Source of the DNA: Cantharellus purpuraceus
Taxonomy: Eukaryota; Basidiomycota; Agaricomycetes; Cantharellales; Hydnaceae
Reading direction: 5' to 3'
NCBI GenBank assembly: GCA_025174535.1
Contig: JALBUN010000049.1
Location: forward strand, 1 to 64,000
Length of the DNA stretch: 64,000 nt
Each line of letters starts with the position of its first letter. Within the stretch, counting starts at the first letter, position 1. The notes under the pieces were generated by a model. The model ran no database searches, was not told where the DNA came from, and worked only from the letters and a program-made list of their open reading frames with translations. Both the position numbers and the translations under genes were made by a program. Of the stretch, positions 10,856 to 21,475 are shown one piece after another.

Positions 10856-11629
10856 GAGCCCATTCTGCCTCTGAATAAATAACCATTTTTCTACCCCATC
10901 ATTTGCACATCAGTGTGACTAGAGTGACATACAGTGTCATCCCCTATATCTCAGTAACTGTTGATTGTCCAGTTCAAGGGTCGCTTACAGTTGTGTAACT
11001 GTATTTGATTGCACTCGAAGTAGTGATTGTCCTGCTTTGGGCGTGAGTGTAGTATCTACCTTGCATGACTACGAATCTACAGGGTGAGATTGTCTGTCGA
11101 TAGTCCTGCCATTAGTGCTCTTGTTTAAGTTACTAGTGTGTACTGCCTTTGCAGAGCATTAGATTCTTGAACTCGTGTGAAGCAGTTGCTAGACTACTTC
11201 ACACATCGCTGTTACCCGCTTCAGAGTGTCACTGGTTGGACGGTTGGATTCATCTGCCTACTTCCTCTAGCCTCTAAGTGCATTCCCCCCTTTTTGGAAT
11301 ATCTGGACCCCTAAGCGTCCGTGAACTCTAGACTCTGGAAGTCTTATTATTCCCTACTGCTAAGAAATGTATTACCTTTCTGCGTATAGTCTGCATTGAC
11401 CATTACAACAGATTGTAACCAAAGTACAAACGTTAAATTGTTTCTGGAGTTGTGCTGCAGTAGGATTTGATATTCTTCTCAGCTGTTCATTCAGGGAATT
11501 GTGGTGATTTAGAGTTTGCCCTAACACCATAATTTTGCAGGTTCCAAAACACCTTAATGGAATGCTGCATACATTAATTATGACCATATAACTACATACT
11601 ATAGTAAGTAAGTACCTTGAGTTCTTACA

Positions 11630-11645
11630 CCCTCCCCTTTTTGAA
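11630..11645 (-). other. Polypurine tract of gypsy-A
   Basis: The minus strand reads AAAAAGGGGAGGG directly before the LTR start TGTAAG. The same tract precedes LTR-1 at 41841-41853. It is the plus-strand primer site of LTR elements. Confidence 0.8.
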
Positions 11646-11670
11646 TGAGACATGATCTCATTCAGTACTT

Positions 11671-13521
11671 TTAATCATACAGCTCCTTATGAAGCTGTTC
11701 TGATGAGTCAGTGTCCATATGGTCATCTTGTTCATATGGTTCCAGAGGGGGATGGCTCTCAGTCGTCCCTGACATGGTTGCGGTATCCTCATCCACTTGA
11801 ATGGATGAGGAGGATGCAATTGCTACTGCAGCATCCTGGTCAAGTTCATGATTCAATTGACCATGACCTAAACGCTCAGCAAGAGAGCATTTAGCAGCTT
11901 TATGAGCTGCTTGGGAGCCTCCTTGAGTCTCCTGCTTTTGCTTACCAACCTTAGCAGGCTGGTTAAAAGCTGCTCCAGAGGTGATGTCTAATTCAGTATG
12001 TTCTTTGGGGGAGCAATTCCCCCAATCATATGCCCCGGTGACTGAAGCATGAAAGGTGTCACCAAGAGTTGGTCAGAACTTTTGACCACTGGTCAATAAT
12101 CCCCAGTGGCTGGGATTCTGGAAGATAGTCCAGAGGTTCTTCTTGAATGCAGAAGAACCCTTCTTGGGAGTGGCCTTTTGCAGCCACATCCAGATGTCCA
12201 CATCAGACAAGTTCATAGTACCATCCGACTCCTGTTGGATGGCCAGGGGGACCCCATTATGGTTTACTTGCCACCCCTGTATGAGGGCAAGTGTGTCTAC
12301 TGGTGTGGTCGGTAGAGTGACAATAAGACTCACATTATTAGCGTGAGCCAGCAGAGTCATTCTCTTGATGACTCTGCACATTGTTACAGCCCATTCTGCA
12401 AATGGCATGGCCAAGGCCTTTTTATGGAGTGATATGAACTCCAGAGTGTCCATATCAGAGATGTTGAACCAGTCTGCCCTGATAGGGGTGGACTTGGCCA
12501 GAGGTTGTGGCAGGTGGCCAGTGACTGCTCTGGGAGGGTCAGCTGCAGTCATGAACCATGGTACCCATTTGGGGAATGATTTCCCTGCATTGGCATGCTT
12601 GAGAGCATGCCCAAATCATCCCAGTGTTTGCGATAATTTGTATGCTGGGCTTCTTCCAGCATCTTCAACGCTGGGTCTTTTAATGTATGGCTGGCATCAC
12701 CAGCCATATATTCCTTTTGAAGCTGATCAATCTCAGCTTTGATTTCAGATAGGGCAAACTCAAAGAGTTTGCCTGGTTGCTTAGCACCCTTGGGGATGCT
12801 AGCCAGGAGGAGACCACAACCATGGTTGTATCCCTCCCAGATTGGGTTGGTGTCATCCCAATTTTGACCCTTGAACCCTCAAGGGTTGACCCAAGGCAAT
12901 TTGCTCGGGAGATCGTCCTCTTTGGTGAGGTCGATTGTTTCCTGTGATGATGAAGCCGTGGGTTGTGAAGTCATAATGGCAGGCAATGATTTGCCTGCTG
13001 TAGCACACAATAGTGATGCTACTGGGGCCAAGCACACTGTTGTGAGCTTGGTTTTGAATGTAGGAGGTGCTCTATCAGCAGCCTCCTTCAGTGTCTTTAA
13101 CTTGTTTCTGAGATGAGTTACTTTGGACTTCTCATTGTCAAGAAGTCCTTCGAGTTCTTGGACCTGTGCAAACAGGTCCAAGTTATCCTTGTACATCTTA
13201 TCATAGTCTTCATGATAAGGTGTCGCAACATCATCTTCAATGTCATGTAAGTTGCGGCCACACAACTCTTAATGCTCTTTCCACCAAAGCATTAGAAAGA
13301 TATAGTTGACCCCCATTTTGGGCCTCAATTAAGTGTGACACATATGCATCGCACTTGTTGCACCCATGAGGATGATGGATGGCAGTGCCACCATGCCATC
13401 TGCCAATTTTCCAGGTCATCTCATCTTGATGACCTCTGATCATATCTGCAGAACTTGTTGCTGGTGCTGCCACTGTGGGAGTTTGTTCAACTTCCATCAT
13501 CTCCCTTCTGAGAGATGACAT
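11671..13521 (-). pseudogene. gypsy-A accessory ORF (unknown function)
   Basis: Frames 13521-13243, 13265-12879, 12552-12073 and 11856-11671 read as one protein of about 600 residues with small frame breaks. It starts MSSLRREMMEVEQTPTVAAP. Next come WHGGTAIHHPHGCNKCDAYV with two close Cys, a coiled coil (DLFAQVQELEGLLDNEKSKV), a Ser/Thr linker, a conserved block (PIRADWFNISDMDTLEFISL, LSDVDIWMWLQKATPKKG), a YDWG..PKEHTEL motif and an acidic tail. Two further partial copies (31320-32672 and 40576-41818) show the same order. It sits where env or other third ORFs sit in LTR elements. No signal peptide or membrane segment is visible, so it does not look like an envelope protein. From memory, related hypothetical proteins occur in other Agaricomycetes. 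Confidence 0.6.
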
Positions 13522-13939
13522 TTTGATGGAGGGGGGGGGGGTTGTGGTGGTTCAAAGAAGCACTGCTAGCCTTTTATGGCTGAGCTTGAAAATTCTTTAT
13601 TGAGGATTTTTCCAGTGACTATGTCACATGGGTGTAATGTGATTAATTATTGCTTACCCCTTTTGTGCTACTATGAGTCGATGGTGAACTGCTCCCTATG
13701 GGAGCAGTTTTTTCTGCCATCAAGCTGCCTGTTGTTATGGTAGCTCTATCCTTATCTAGGAACCACCATTAACTGAGGTAGTTCCTCCTCCCCTCATTGA
13801 GCTACTGTCATTGATGGTAGGTCGTTGTTGCATCCCACTAGAAGCTACCTTTATTCTCGGTAGCTCCACTTCTCCCCCTTGAGCCCCATTAGACCTTTGG
13901 GGCTCTGTCTCTCTAAGAACTACTGTCTATGAGGTAGTT

Positions 13940-14584
13940 CTTGCACTCGAGTCACCCCTCAAAGCTCTAAATAATTGTCTAGAGCTTCTAGGTCCTTACA
14001 CAATGTGTAAGGTTCCCAGGTGACATCTCCCAATGTTCATAGAACTTGAAATTCAAGTTCTTTATTGCTTATCCATCAATGAGCCACTCTTGCTTGTCAT
14101 CGTTCCCAACATTGTAAAATGACTTTGCTTCCTGTTTTGGGAATCTCATCTCATCATTCAGCACATATGGTCAAATGAGACTGATGTGGAATGTAGGCAT
14201 AATGTGCCTACTAGTCAGTTCTGGTGGCAGTTCCAGTGTCACTGTTGAAGCTTTATTATGGGCTTCAATTACTTTATAGGGCCTGATATACTTGGGCACT
14301 AGTTCTACCCTTAGGTAGAGTCAAGTTTTTCATTGAGAGGTAGACTTTGTCACCTCTCTGGAAGGTTGAACCTTCCCAACATTTCTTATTGGCATGAAAC
14401 ATCCAAACAACGTGACTTTCTATAATTGCATCATGCACTGCTAGCAGGTTTGTTTGAGCCTGCTGTGTGAATTGTTTGACACCCTTGAACTTGGTGTCAT
14501 TGTTCATGGGCATGCCTATTCTAGGCATATACCCATAGTTAAGCTCAAATGGAGTAAACCCTGTTGTTGAGCTTATGTTGGAGT
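13940..14584 (-). pseudogene. gypsy-A integrase C-terminus and chromodomain
   Basis: Frame 14528-14274 gives MPRIGMPMNNDTKFKGVKQF and GSTFQRGDKVYLSMKNLTLP, the integrase C-terminal barrel. Downstream, in shifted frames, come ELPPELTSRHIMPTFHISL, DDKQEWLID and GDVTWEPYTLCKDLEALDNY, a chromodomain-like C-terminus. The amino-acid sequence of the barrel part is identical to that of the inverted copy at 21687-21936. It is separated from the catalytic core by solo LTR-3. Confidence 0.8.
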
Positions 14585-15979
14585 TGTTTTGGAACCGTGA
14601 ACTTCAACCCAAACTGTGGTGTTAATCACAATCTAAGTTTAGCCCGAGGATGTATGACCTTTCAAGGCTAGCAATAAGCTTGAAACTATTTTAACGGAGA
14701 ACCCAATTGAGAAATTATACTCTGGTGAACAATCACAATCAATGTTGCCACAGGAAGTGAAGTAATAGAGATTTATGCTTGTCACGTGTAGTTCACGCTT
14801 TACTGCTGATGCAATGTAAAGTCAAAGATTGACAGGTGTTCAAGGGTTCAGAAACTTCAAAGGGGGAAGTAACCTAGTGCCTTAGTACTGTGGGTTGAGT
14901 GGATTAAAGCTAACAATAATCCCTTCAACGTAAAAAGATAGATACGCACTTGAACACTTCCTTCTGAACAAGCATATTCACTGTACATGTTTATCCGTGA
15001 TAGAATCAACAGTCAAGGGATATTAATCTCGTCTCAAAGAGGTGAGTTAATAGACTGTGTTGTTGATTTATTGAAATGCCCACAATTGAACCAACCGATC
15101 AATAGCAAAGTACGTGTTAACCTGACTAACCTCAGAGTCTCAATTAAACATGCAGTATTCTTGACCAATCAATAGCCTAGTACAGATTAACCTGACTAAC
15201 CTCAGAGTCTCAATTAAACGTGCAAGATTCTTGATTATAACCAATAGCCTGATACGTGATAATTTGACTAACCTCAGAGTCTCAATTACACATGTAAGGT
15301 TCTTGATCAATGAATAACAATTAATACACTTCAAGTTACTGCTCTGAGTGGGCTTGTAGTGTGTTAATTACTAATCAGTTACTCTGTATTAACCTCTTCT
15401 CCGAGTTTGATTAATATTAGAGCCTGCTGCGCTTGTAATATAATAACTTCTGGCTTCTCCAAGAGTCAATCAAAGTTAATATACACTAAGAGTAGCTGAT
15501 ATAAGCATGATGCTTATGTGATGATTACTCAATGCTTGAGTAGACACTGCTGTGTGTGTGTGGTAAAAAGATCTTATTTTTGCACTGCTGTTGCAGCCCT
15601 TTTTATATACATGGACTATCTAGCTTATGTAACTAATCAGAGAACATTCCTGGCGCTTAGGGAAGCCCCTGGAAGGAAAGAGAAGGCTGGGGAACCTTGT
15701 GGAAGGTCCAGGAAGGTGTCAGAAGCTTCTGTGGCTGCTTTTGGCTGAAGTGCGCGAACTCTGATGATTATGTAATGTGGGCATTGTTCACTCGCGCATG
15801 AGTGCTCGTCGGAGTTGAATGACAGATTATATCAGCAACCGACCCCTTGTGTACACTTGTGGGCTCAAATACACAAAAATGTGAAATATAAGTACATTCA
15901 ATAGAACATTTGGAATACCTTTAAACTACTAAATAATAGTCCTTATTTGAAGTAGTTTAGAACTGCATATACCCCAACA
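14585..15979 (-). mobile_element. LTR-3 (solo LTR, minus)
   Basis: 1395 bp from TGTTTTGGAACC (14585) to ACCCCAACA (15979). The TSD is GGAGT (14580-14584) versus GGAAT (15980-15984), one transition apart. Reading across the gap restores the uninterrupted integrase sequence seen at 21607-21650. A TATATAAAAAGG box lies on the minus strand at 15598-15609. The end motif GGTTCCAAAACA is shared with LTR-2, so the families are related. Confidence 0.9.
15086..15315 (+). repeat. Three ~72-bp tandem repeats in LTR-3
   Basis: Three imperfect copies of a unit containing ctgactaacctcagagtctc, spaced 72-75 bp apart. They lie inside LTR-3, downstream of its TATA box in LTR orientation. Confidence 0.85.
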
Positions 15980-16640
15980 GGAATTTAGTGTGAACTCCAC
16001 CATTGGACACTTGTGTGCCCAATCTTTCTGATCACTTTGTACAATGGTACAAAGTATTTGGCCAATGGAACGATTTGCTCGTTCTGTCACTCCATCCATT
16101 TGCAGATGGAACACTGTGGACATGAGGAGTTTCACTCCCATTATCTGCTGTAGTTCACACCAAAAGATAGATGTGAATTTTGAATCTCAATCAGACACGA
16201 TTGAGTCTGGTACACTGTGAAGGCATATAACTTCTTTAAGGAATAGCCATGCTACTCCTTTCACTGTCACATGCATGTTCGTAGGTATTATATGTACCTG
16301 TGATGTGAAGTGATCTATGACTACCAGTAGGTAGTCATAGTCATTCAATTTTGGTAATGGACCCATAAAGTCCATACCTATCACTTGCCAGGGCCGCTCC
16401 AGCACTGGCAAGCTATGAAGAAGCCCTGTGGGTTTCTTCGCACTGTCTTTATTCATTTGGCACTTCTGGTCATGCCTGGCCACCAGTACAACCGTCAAAT
16501 GTAATTTGTGGTCTTTAGTTGACCAAAATGGCCAACTACTTGGTGTGCATGGTCAATTATTATCTCAACCAGCCTCCTCCCTTCAGGAATGCTGAGTGGG
16601 GTATACAGACGACATTGCATTTGTATATATTTTTGGTCCA
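15980..16640 (-). pseudogene. gypsy-A integrase catalytic core
   Basis: Frames 16498-16187 and 16141-15929 give ERPWQVIGMDFMGPLPKLND (first catalytic Asp), DYLLVVIDHFTSQVHIIPT, DSIVSD (second Asp) and MDGVTERANRSIGQILCTIV (catalytic Glu). A stop and a frame change separate the two frames. Confidence 0.85.
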
Positions 16641-16889
16641 TATTAGACTGTCATGCACACTGAATCATGCATGCTCTTTAGGTGCTTCCAGCACCTTAGA
16701 AAGGACAGTATCCTTTCTATATGTGCCTTGTACAATCTGCATGAGGTTGATCCCATGCTCGACATGGGATTGCAATGGTGTTCTGTCATCATCTGATGAC
16801 ATCACTCCAACATCCTCTATTTCTTTAGAGGAATTAGAATCATAATTCAATGATTCTGTTTGAACATTGAGTGCTTCAGCTTCTAGTGC

Positions 16890-17627
16890 TCTGTTTTCTT
16901 TTTTCTCAAGCAGTCACCTTTGGGTGACTGCTGCTGTCCTGATCTCAATAAACCATTCTGTGGGGGGCAGTTCTCCTTCAGGGTCGAGACGTACATTTGC
17001 ATTCATGTAGATGTAGTTGGGATGACTCTCTGTTGGGGAGTCATCAGTATAGTAGCATGATACAATCCGCTACTTTGTTCTCTACCCCATCTATATGCAG
17101 GGTAGTAAAGTTGAAATGGGATAAGAACTCCCACCACCTAATCTGTCTAGGAGACAGGTTCTTTGGGTCTCAAAGTATTTGAGATCCTTGTGGTCAGCTA
17201 CTAGGACAAACTTTTGTCCTAGTAGCTTATCTTCCCATCTCATTAGGGCTTCAAGCACAGCTATAGTCTCGTGCTCATGGGTCTTATAGTGCTGTTATGC
17301 AGCACTAAATTTCTTGGATAGAAATCTGGCAGGCCAACAGGTCTGCCAATCTTTTCCTTGCCCATAGATGGCTCCAACTCCAGTTTTGGAGCTGTCAGTA
17401 ATAAGCCAAATAGTATTGGGATTATTAACATTGATGGGCTTCAATATTGGAGCCCTACACACTAGGAGCTTGATGCTTTTGAAGCATTTCTCCAGCAGCG
17501 GTGTCCATAAGAATGGATGATTATTATGAGCACAACCCAATAAAGGGGTTGTGTATGCAGTTATATCTGGCATATAGTGTGCCAGATACTGCACTAGTCC
17601 AAGAAAATGTTGGACTTCATGGTACAA
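16890..17627 (-). pseudogene. gypsy-A RT connection and RNase H
   Basis: Frame 17627-17295 gives VQHFLGLVQYLAHYMPDI and IWLITDSSKTGVGAIYGQG (the RNase H first Asp). Upstream coordinates continue HEHETIAVLEALMRWEDKL and LVADHKDLKYFETQ, then QIRWWEFLSHFNFTTLHIDG after a one-base shift. These are standard gypsy RNase H landmarks. Confidence 0.85.
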
Positions 17628-17639
17628 CCTAGGTCATCT

Positions 17640-18340
17640 CCACTCTCATATTTGCTACATTTTATCAGTGTCTGCATGCACACCTTGGTCATTTATTAGG
17701 TGACCAAGGCAATCCATACTTGTTGAGTATAGATTGATCTTATCCTTGCTCAGGAACATATGTGCTTTCCTGAGCTCAGTGAATACCATCTCTAGGTGGT
17801 GTTCGTGCTCTCGTATAGTACGAGAGTACACAAATATGTTGTCCAGATATACATGGACGAATCTTCTGATATATTCTTGAAAGATGGCAGTCATGAGTCC
17901 CTGAAATGTTGAGGGGGCATTGCAGTCCCCTTGCTGCATGACTTGACTGACAAATGTCCCCAAGATGGTTGCAAACACCATCTTGGGTATATCCATCAGT
18001 CTGACATATCTGTTTGCATGCCTCAGACGTATCAAGTTTAGATCGATATGTACAGCAGGCAACATCGTGGCTGATGTTGTCCTGATTGGGGAAGGGCGTT
18101 ATGTCCTTCACCGTATTATCATTCTGTTTGTGCAAGTCGAACACAGTGCAGAGCTTCCCATTTTTTTGGGAATGCATAGCATTGGTACAGCCTGCCAGGC
18201 TGTAGCCAATAACCACCATTTAGCAGTGGTGTATCACAGAACTTTCTCTGAAAGTTCTGCTCAGTAGTGCTTTGGACACTTAGGCAAGCAATAATGTATT
18301 CACTTGTCAGGATCCACAAGATTAATCTCATGGTTAACTT
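17640..18340 (-). pseudogene. gypsy-A reverse transcriptase
   Basis: Frame 18065-17655 covers the palm: VSQVMQQGDCNAPSTFQGLM, then FVHVYLDNIFVYS, then LRKAHMFLSKDKINLYS and MDCLGHLINDQGVHAD. The catalytic box reads YLDN (codons at 17838-17849, the last AAC) where YLDD or YVDD is usual. The N-terminal fingers (18219-18070) are in another frame. Confidence 0.85.
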
Positions 18341-18699
18341 CCCTAAATGGGGGAAGTTCTAAGGGTATGCTGCCAAATAGGTCAGTGTACATTTCTTTCC
18401 ATTGATTTCTCAACTGAGGGATCTGACCAGCTGTGTAAGCAGTTGATCCTTAACGAGATGAAGCTATTCACATCATGCTCTTATTTGGATCCTCCATTGG
18501 GGGGTCCTTTACTGAGTCTAGTCCTTTTTTTAGGAAGGACTGCATTGTGGGTAGCTCATGTTTAGAGTTACCCCCTTGGTGTCATTTATTCATGCCAATA
18601 ATCCTTCTTCATATTGAGTTTATACCCCATGACAGGGTACAAAGAGCATCAGTATTATGCTCTTCATTGGTGGGGACTTCTTCAGTTTCCATCATGATT

Positions 18700-19020
18700 T
18701 GGCCTGGGCCATTAATGTCCAGGCATATTCCTAGCTTTCATAGGAATGGGGTGCTGAGTATTACATCGTAATACTCAATGTTGGTGATATCAAAGTATTC
18801 TTCAATGTCCCAACTACCAAACTTTATGGTAGTGTGAGTACCATAATTTATGGTACTCCTGCTCCCAACACACACTAATTGCAGTGCGATGGGTTGCTCT
18901 AGCGTGAAGGTTTTCATACCTGTTACAGGTGTGAATTCAGGGGATATCATTATCCTGTCACTCCCACTGTCTAATAGACAGTGAGCTAGTGTTCCACCAA
19001 TCTCCCAATACCCAGAGATT
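18700..19020 (-). pseudogene. gypsy-A aspartic protease
   Basis: The minus strand reads LLDSGSDRIMISPEFTPVTG, with the catalytic DSG at 18963-18971, followed by SRSTINYGTHTTIKFGSWDI and YYDVILSTPFL, the ILGTPFL-like C-terminal strand. The upstream linker is frame-broken. Confidence 0.8.
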
Positions 19021-19439
19021 GTTTTATTGTCTATGTGTGGTCTATCTGGTCATGCTGTCAACTTCTGTTGGCTCCTATGATTATACATAGGTTTGGCTAA
19101 TCTGTCAACACTGACAGCAGCTATATGTGGCTGTCATGATTCCCTGCTTGTTGGGAATCTTGTTGCACTACAGAAATGCACTGCATAGGTGTGCTTCAGT
19201 TTCAATAATTGGGTCGAATTCATATCACATTAGAGCAATACATTGGTGTAGCCTCCTTTTCGGGGATGTCATCTTGGTCATCCCATTCATCAGCCACTTC
19301 TATAGCTGGCATTTTTTTGTCTAGATGGTCCTTGGGATCATCCATTGCTTCTTCATGTTCTCCCTCTATGGGGAGAATCCATCTACATTGTCCTCCACTA
19401 TGTGTGAGGACATGTCCTTTCAGACTGCAGCCGACCTTA

Positions 19440-21300
19440 CATTGCCCTTTAGTTTGGGGCAGCTGGATCACATGTGACCTGTCTGGCCACATTCATAGCA
19501 CACAATGTTACTAGTAACGTTGTTCGATCAATCACCACTCATGTGTGCTGGTGGTTTCAATTGATAATTACCCTTGAAAAGGTAATTGTTGGAATTGGAC
19601 CTGGAGCTTCCATTACAGGGTTCCAACCTTGACACACTTGCTTGTCATGAGTATGTGTTGGGAGCCATATACATGCATCCATGGGGTGTGGGGTGACTCC
19701 CTGTATTCATCATACCAGTAGTTTAATTGACTACTGGTCTATGGGTTGAGGAGGACGTGTTAGTCGCATTCTCCAGGCATTGCATACTGTGGTGGTATCA
19801 TATCGCTTCCTCTATCATTTGAGCAGTTTCGTACAACTGCTCGATACTGCTAAACTCGGCATTGAAGCCCTTCTTGAGGACTTCTTGTCTCAGAGGTTTG
19901 CGCATTGCAGTTACAAACCTCTTCCTGTACATGTATGCGTCTGGCAGCATTATCACGCAACCCACATACTTATCTAGGTCGTTCATTAATTCATGAATGG
20001 TCCTTTGACCCTGTATTACAGAGTCAAATTTATTTGATGCATGGTGATGTGTCAGAGTGTGTAAGAATCTACGTTGCAATCCTTGGATTGCAGTTTCCAG
20101 GGTCCAGTCTTGACTGCCCTATCATAGTGTTCTACATTCCTGTAGAACCATTCCTGGGCCTCACCTTTGAGGTGAGTGCCTAAGTACAATAGCTGAAACT
20201 TTGTACTTGATGGCCCTAGGAGATTATTCATCTTCAGCCATCGTAGCATACCTGCTACAAAGATCTTGAACTCTTTGAGATCTGTGCCTCCTGCATATTG
20301 CTCAGGAGGTGATACTTTAATGCCCACCTTGGCAAGTACAGACTTCTCTGGGTCTGTGTCTCTATTATTGACTATGGCTACTTGCACCATGCGAGTAATG
20401 CTGTTGATAGGATCAATTGTGTCCAATTGATCTGGTATGCCTTGACCTTCTTGGGTCAATGGTGCTGATTGTTCCTTGTTATGGGGAACGTCTTCTTGAA
20501 GTACCCATTGGGTATCTTGTTGTTCATGGTGGGTGTCTCCTGAAAGGCCTGCCACTTGTACATGCTGATAACTGTTCAGTGCATGTCACAACTGTCGATT
20601 TAAATTGACAGCCACATTGAGCTCTTGCTGGGGCCACTGCTCTCTAAACATCTGGCTGAGCTCCTGCTCTGTATGTTTAGCCTTCTGTTCGAGGGCTAAT
20701 CTATGTTTACAAGAAGCCTCAACTTCTCATTGTTTCCATAGCTTGATCTCTTGATCGAGCTCCTTTGCCATAGATTGAGGAGTTTCCTCTTCAATCTGGA
20801 TCAGTAATCCTTGCCTCACTGGGATTACTGGGTCTCTAATTCCCTCCATTGGGGGAATTTCTGTCTAACTGATCATTCAGTTGGACCCTCTCACCCCAGG
20901 GAGGTCCAGACTCTCCGGATTCAGATTCTTGTCAAGAATCTGATCTTTGGCGATGTGACTTGCATCGCTCAGAGTTCTCTTGGAGTGATTTTAACATTGT
21001 TCCTAGCTCTGAAATTTGCTGCCCCATAGTAGTGGCAGCATACCCTGCTTCAGCAGCCATCTTAGCTGCCTGAGCACTAGCTTTGCTAATGCTCTTCATC
21101 TCATATTGATTATGCATGAGTTGTTCAGTCAATCTTGTGATTGACCTGTGGGTTACACACCGCTCTGTGCTGCACGATTCCCTAGTAGAAGTATTGCTAC
21201 TTCTACTTGCTACTTGTACTTGTGCTCATATATTGAGCACGTTCCTTTCCTTTAAGAATGTTGGAGACAGTGGATGACTGTCTCCTCCTTTCTTCTCTAA
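19440..21300 (-). pseudogene. gypsy-A gag
   Basis: The N-terminal helical part includes MHNQYEMKSISKASAQAAKM (21132-20932). The capsid part, 20555-20052, reads KVSPPEQYAGGTDLKEFKIF, LGTHLKGEAQEWFYRNVEHY. The next frame (20079-19798) continues RRFLHTLTHHHASNKFDSVI to the end of the capsid. A zinc knuckle at about 19461-19502 reads CYECGQTGHM, a stop, then SSC. The stop is a TGA where Arg (CGA) is expected. Confidence 0.85.
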
Positions 21301-21475
21301 TCAAAGAACCACTTGATGAAGGGTTCTTGTTTGACAGACGATCTATTGTGCAATTGTCTGTGCAGTCTCATGATCGTGGCAACTCTCTTCTAGAGTCTTC
21401 TTTACGAGAAGTCCCTATGACTTCTCTAGGGATTATACTTATATGTTATAGTAAGTAAGTACCTTGGGTACTTAC

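Larger units (their letters stand above)
10100..11551 (+). mobile_element. LTR-2 copy 2 (solo LTR)
   Basis: 1452 bp from TGTATGGGAACTGG to GGTTCCAAAACA. The TSD is CCTTA at 9527-9531 and 11552-11556; the left copy is now separated from the LTR by MITE C. The promoter region carries the TGACTC array (10577-10720) and TATAAAAG (10848). No internal region remains, so it is a solo LTR made by LTR-LTR recombination. Confidence 0.92.
9330..11629 (-). mobile_element. LTR-1 of gypsy-A (3' LTR), with two nested insertions
   Basis: On the minus strand the LTR starts TGTAAGAAC at 11629, directly after a polypurine tract, and ends about 9330. MITE C and a solo LTR-2 lie inside it. With those removed it matches the 270-bp LTR-1 at 41854-42123, including the AGCATTCC..GGAATGCT hairpin and the GTGGACCC..GGGTCCA hairpin. 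Its last bases (GCAACA) differ from the CTTACA end of other copies, so that edge may have recombined with gypsy-B. Confidence 0.75.
11630..21475 (-). mobile_element. gypsy-A: hairpin-tiled chromovirus
   Basis: A large Ty3/gypsy element on the minus strand. In coding order: gag (about 21300 to 19440), protease (19020 to 18700), RT (18340 to 17640), RNase H (17627 to 16890), integrase with chromodomain (16640 to 13940, split by solo LTR-3), an untranslated stretch, an accessory ORF (13521 to 11671), a polypurine tract and LTR-1. All frames are broken by stops or frameshifts. Short perfect hairpins run through the whole element, for example 12592-12611, 12686-12708, 12753-12773, 13159-13182 and 16034-16055. 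At 21475 only the first ~45 bp of LTR-1 remain, joined to internal sequence. Confidence 0.85.

Noticed and set aside
11671..13521. Envelope protein (errantivirus-like) in gypsy-A
   Set aside because: No signal peptide, membrane segment or cleavage site is visible; the protein is coiled-coil and acidic.
13536..21475. tRNA genes or a riboswitch behind the many hairpins
   Set aside because: No cloverleaf with the conserved tRNA boxes was found; the hairpins are uniform, short and run through coding frames.
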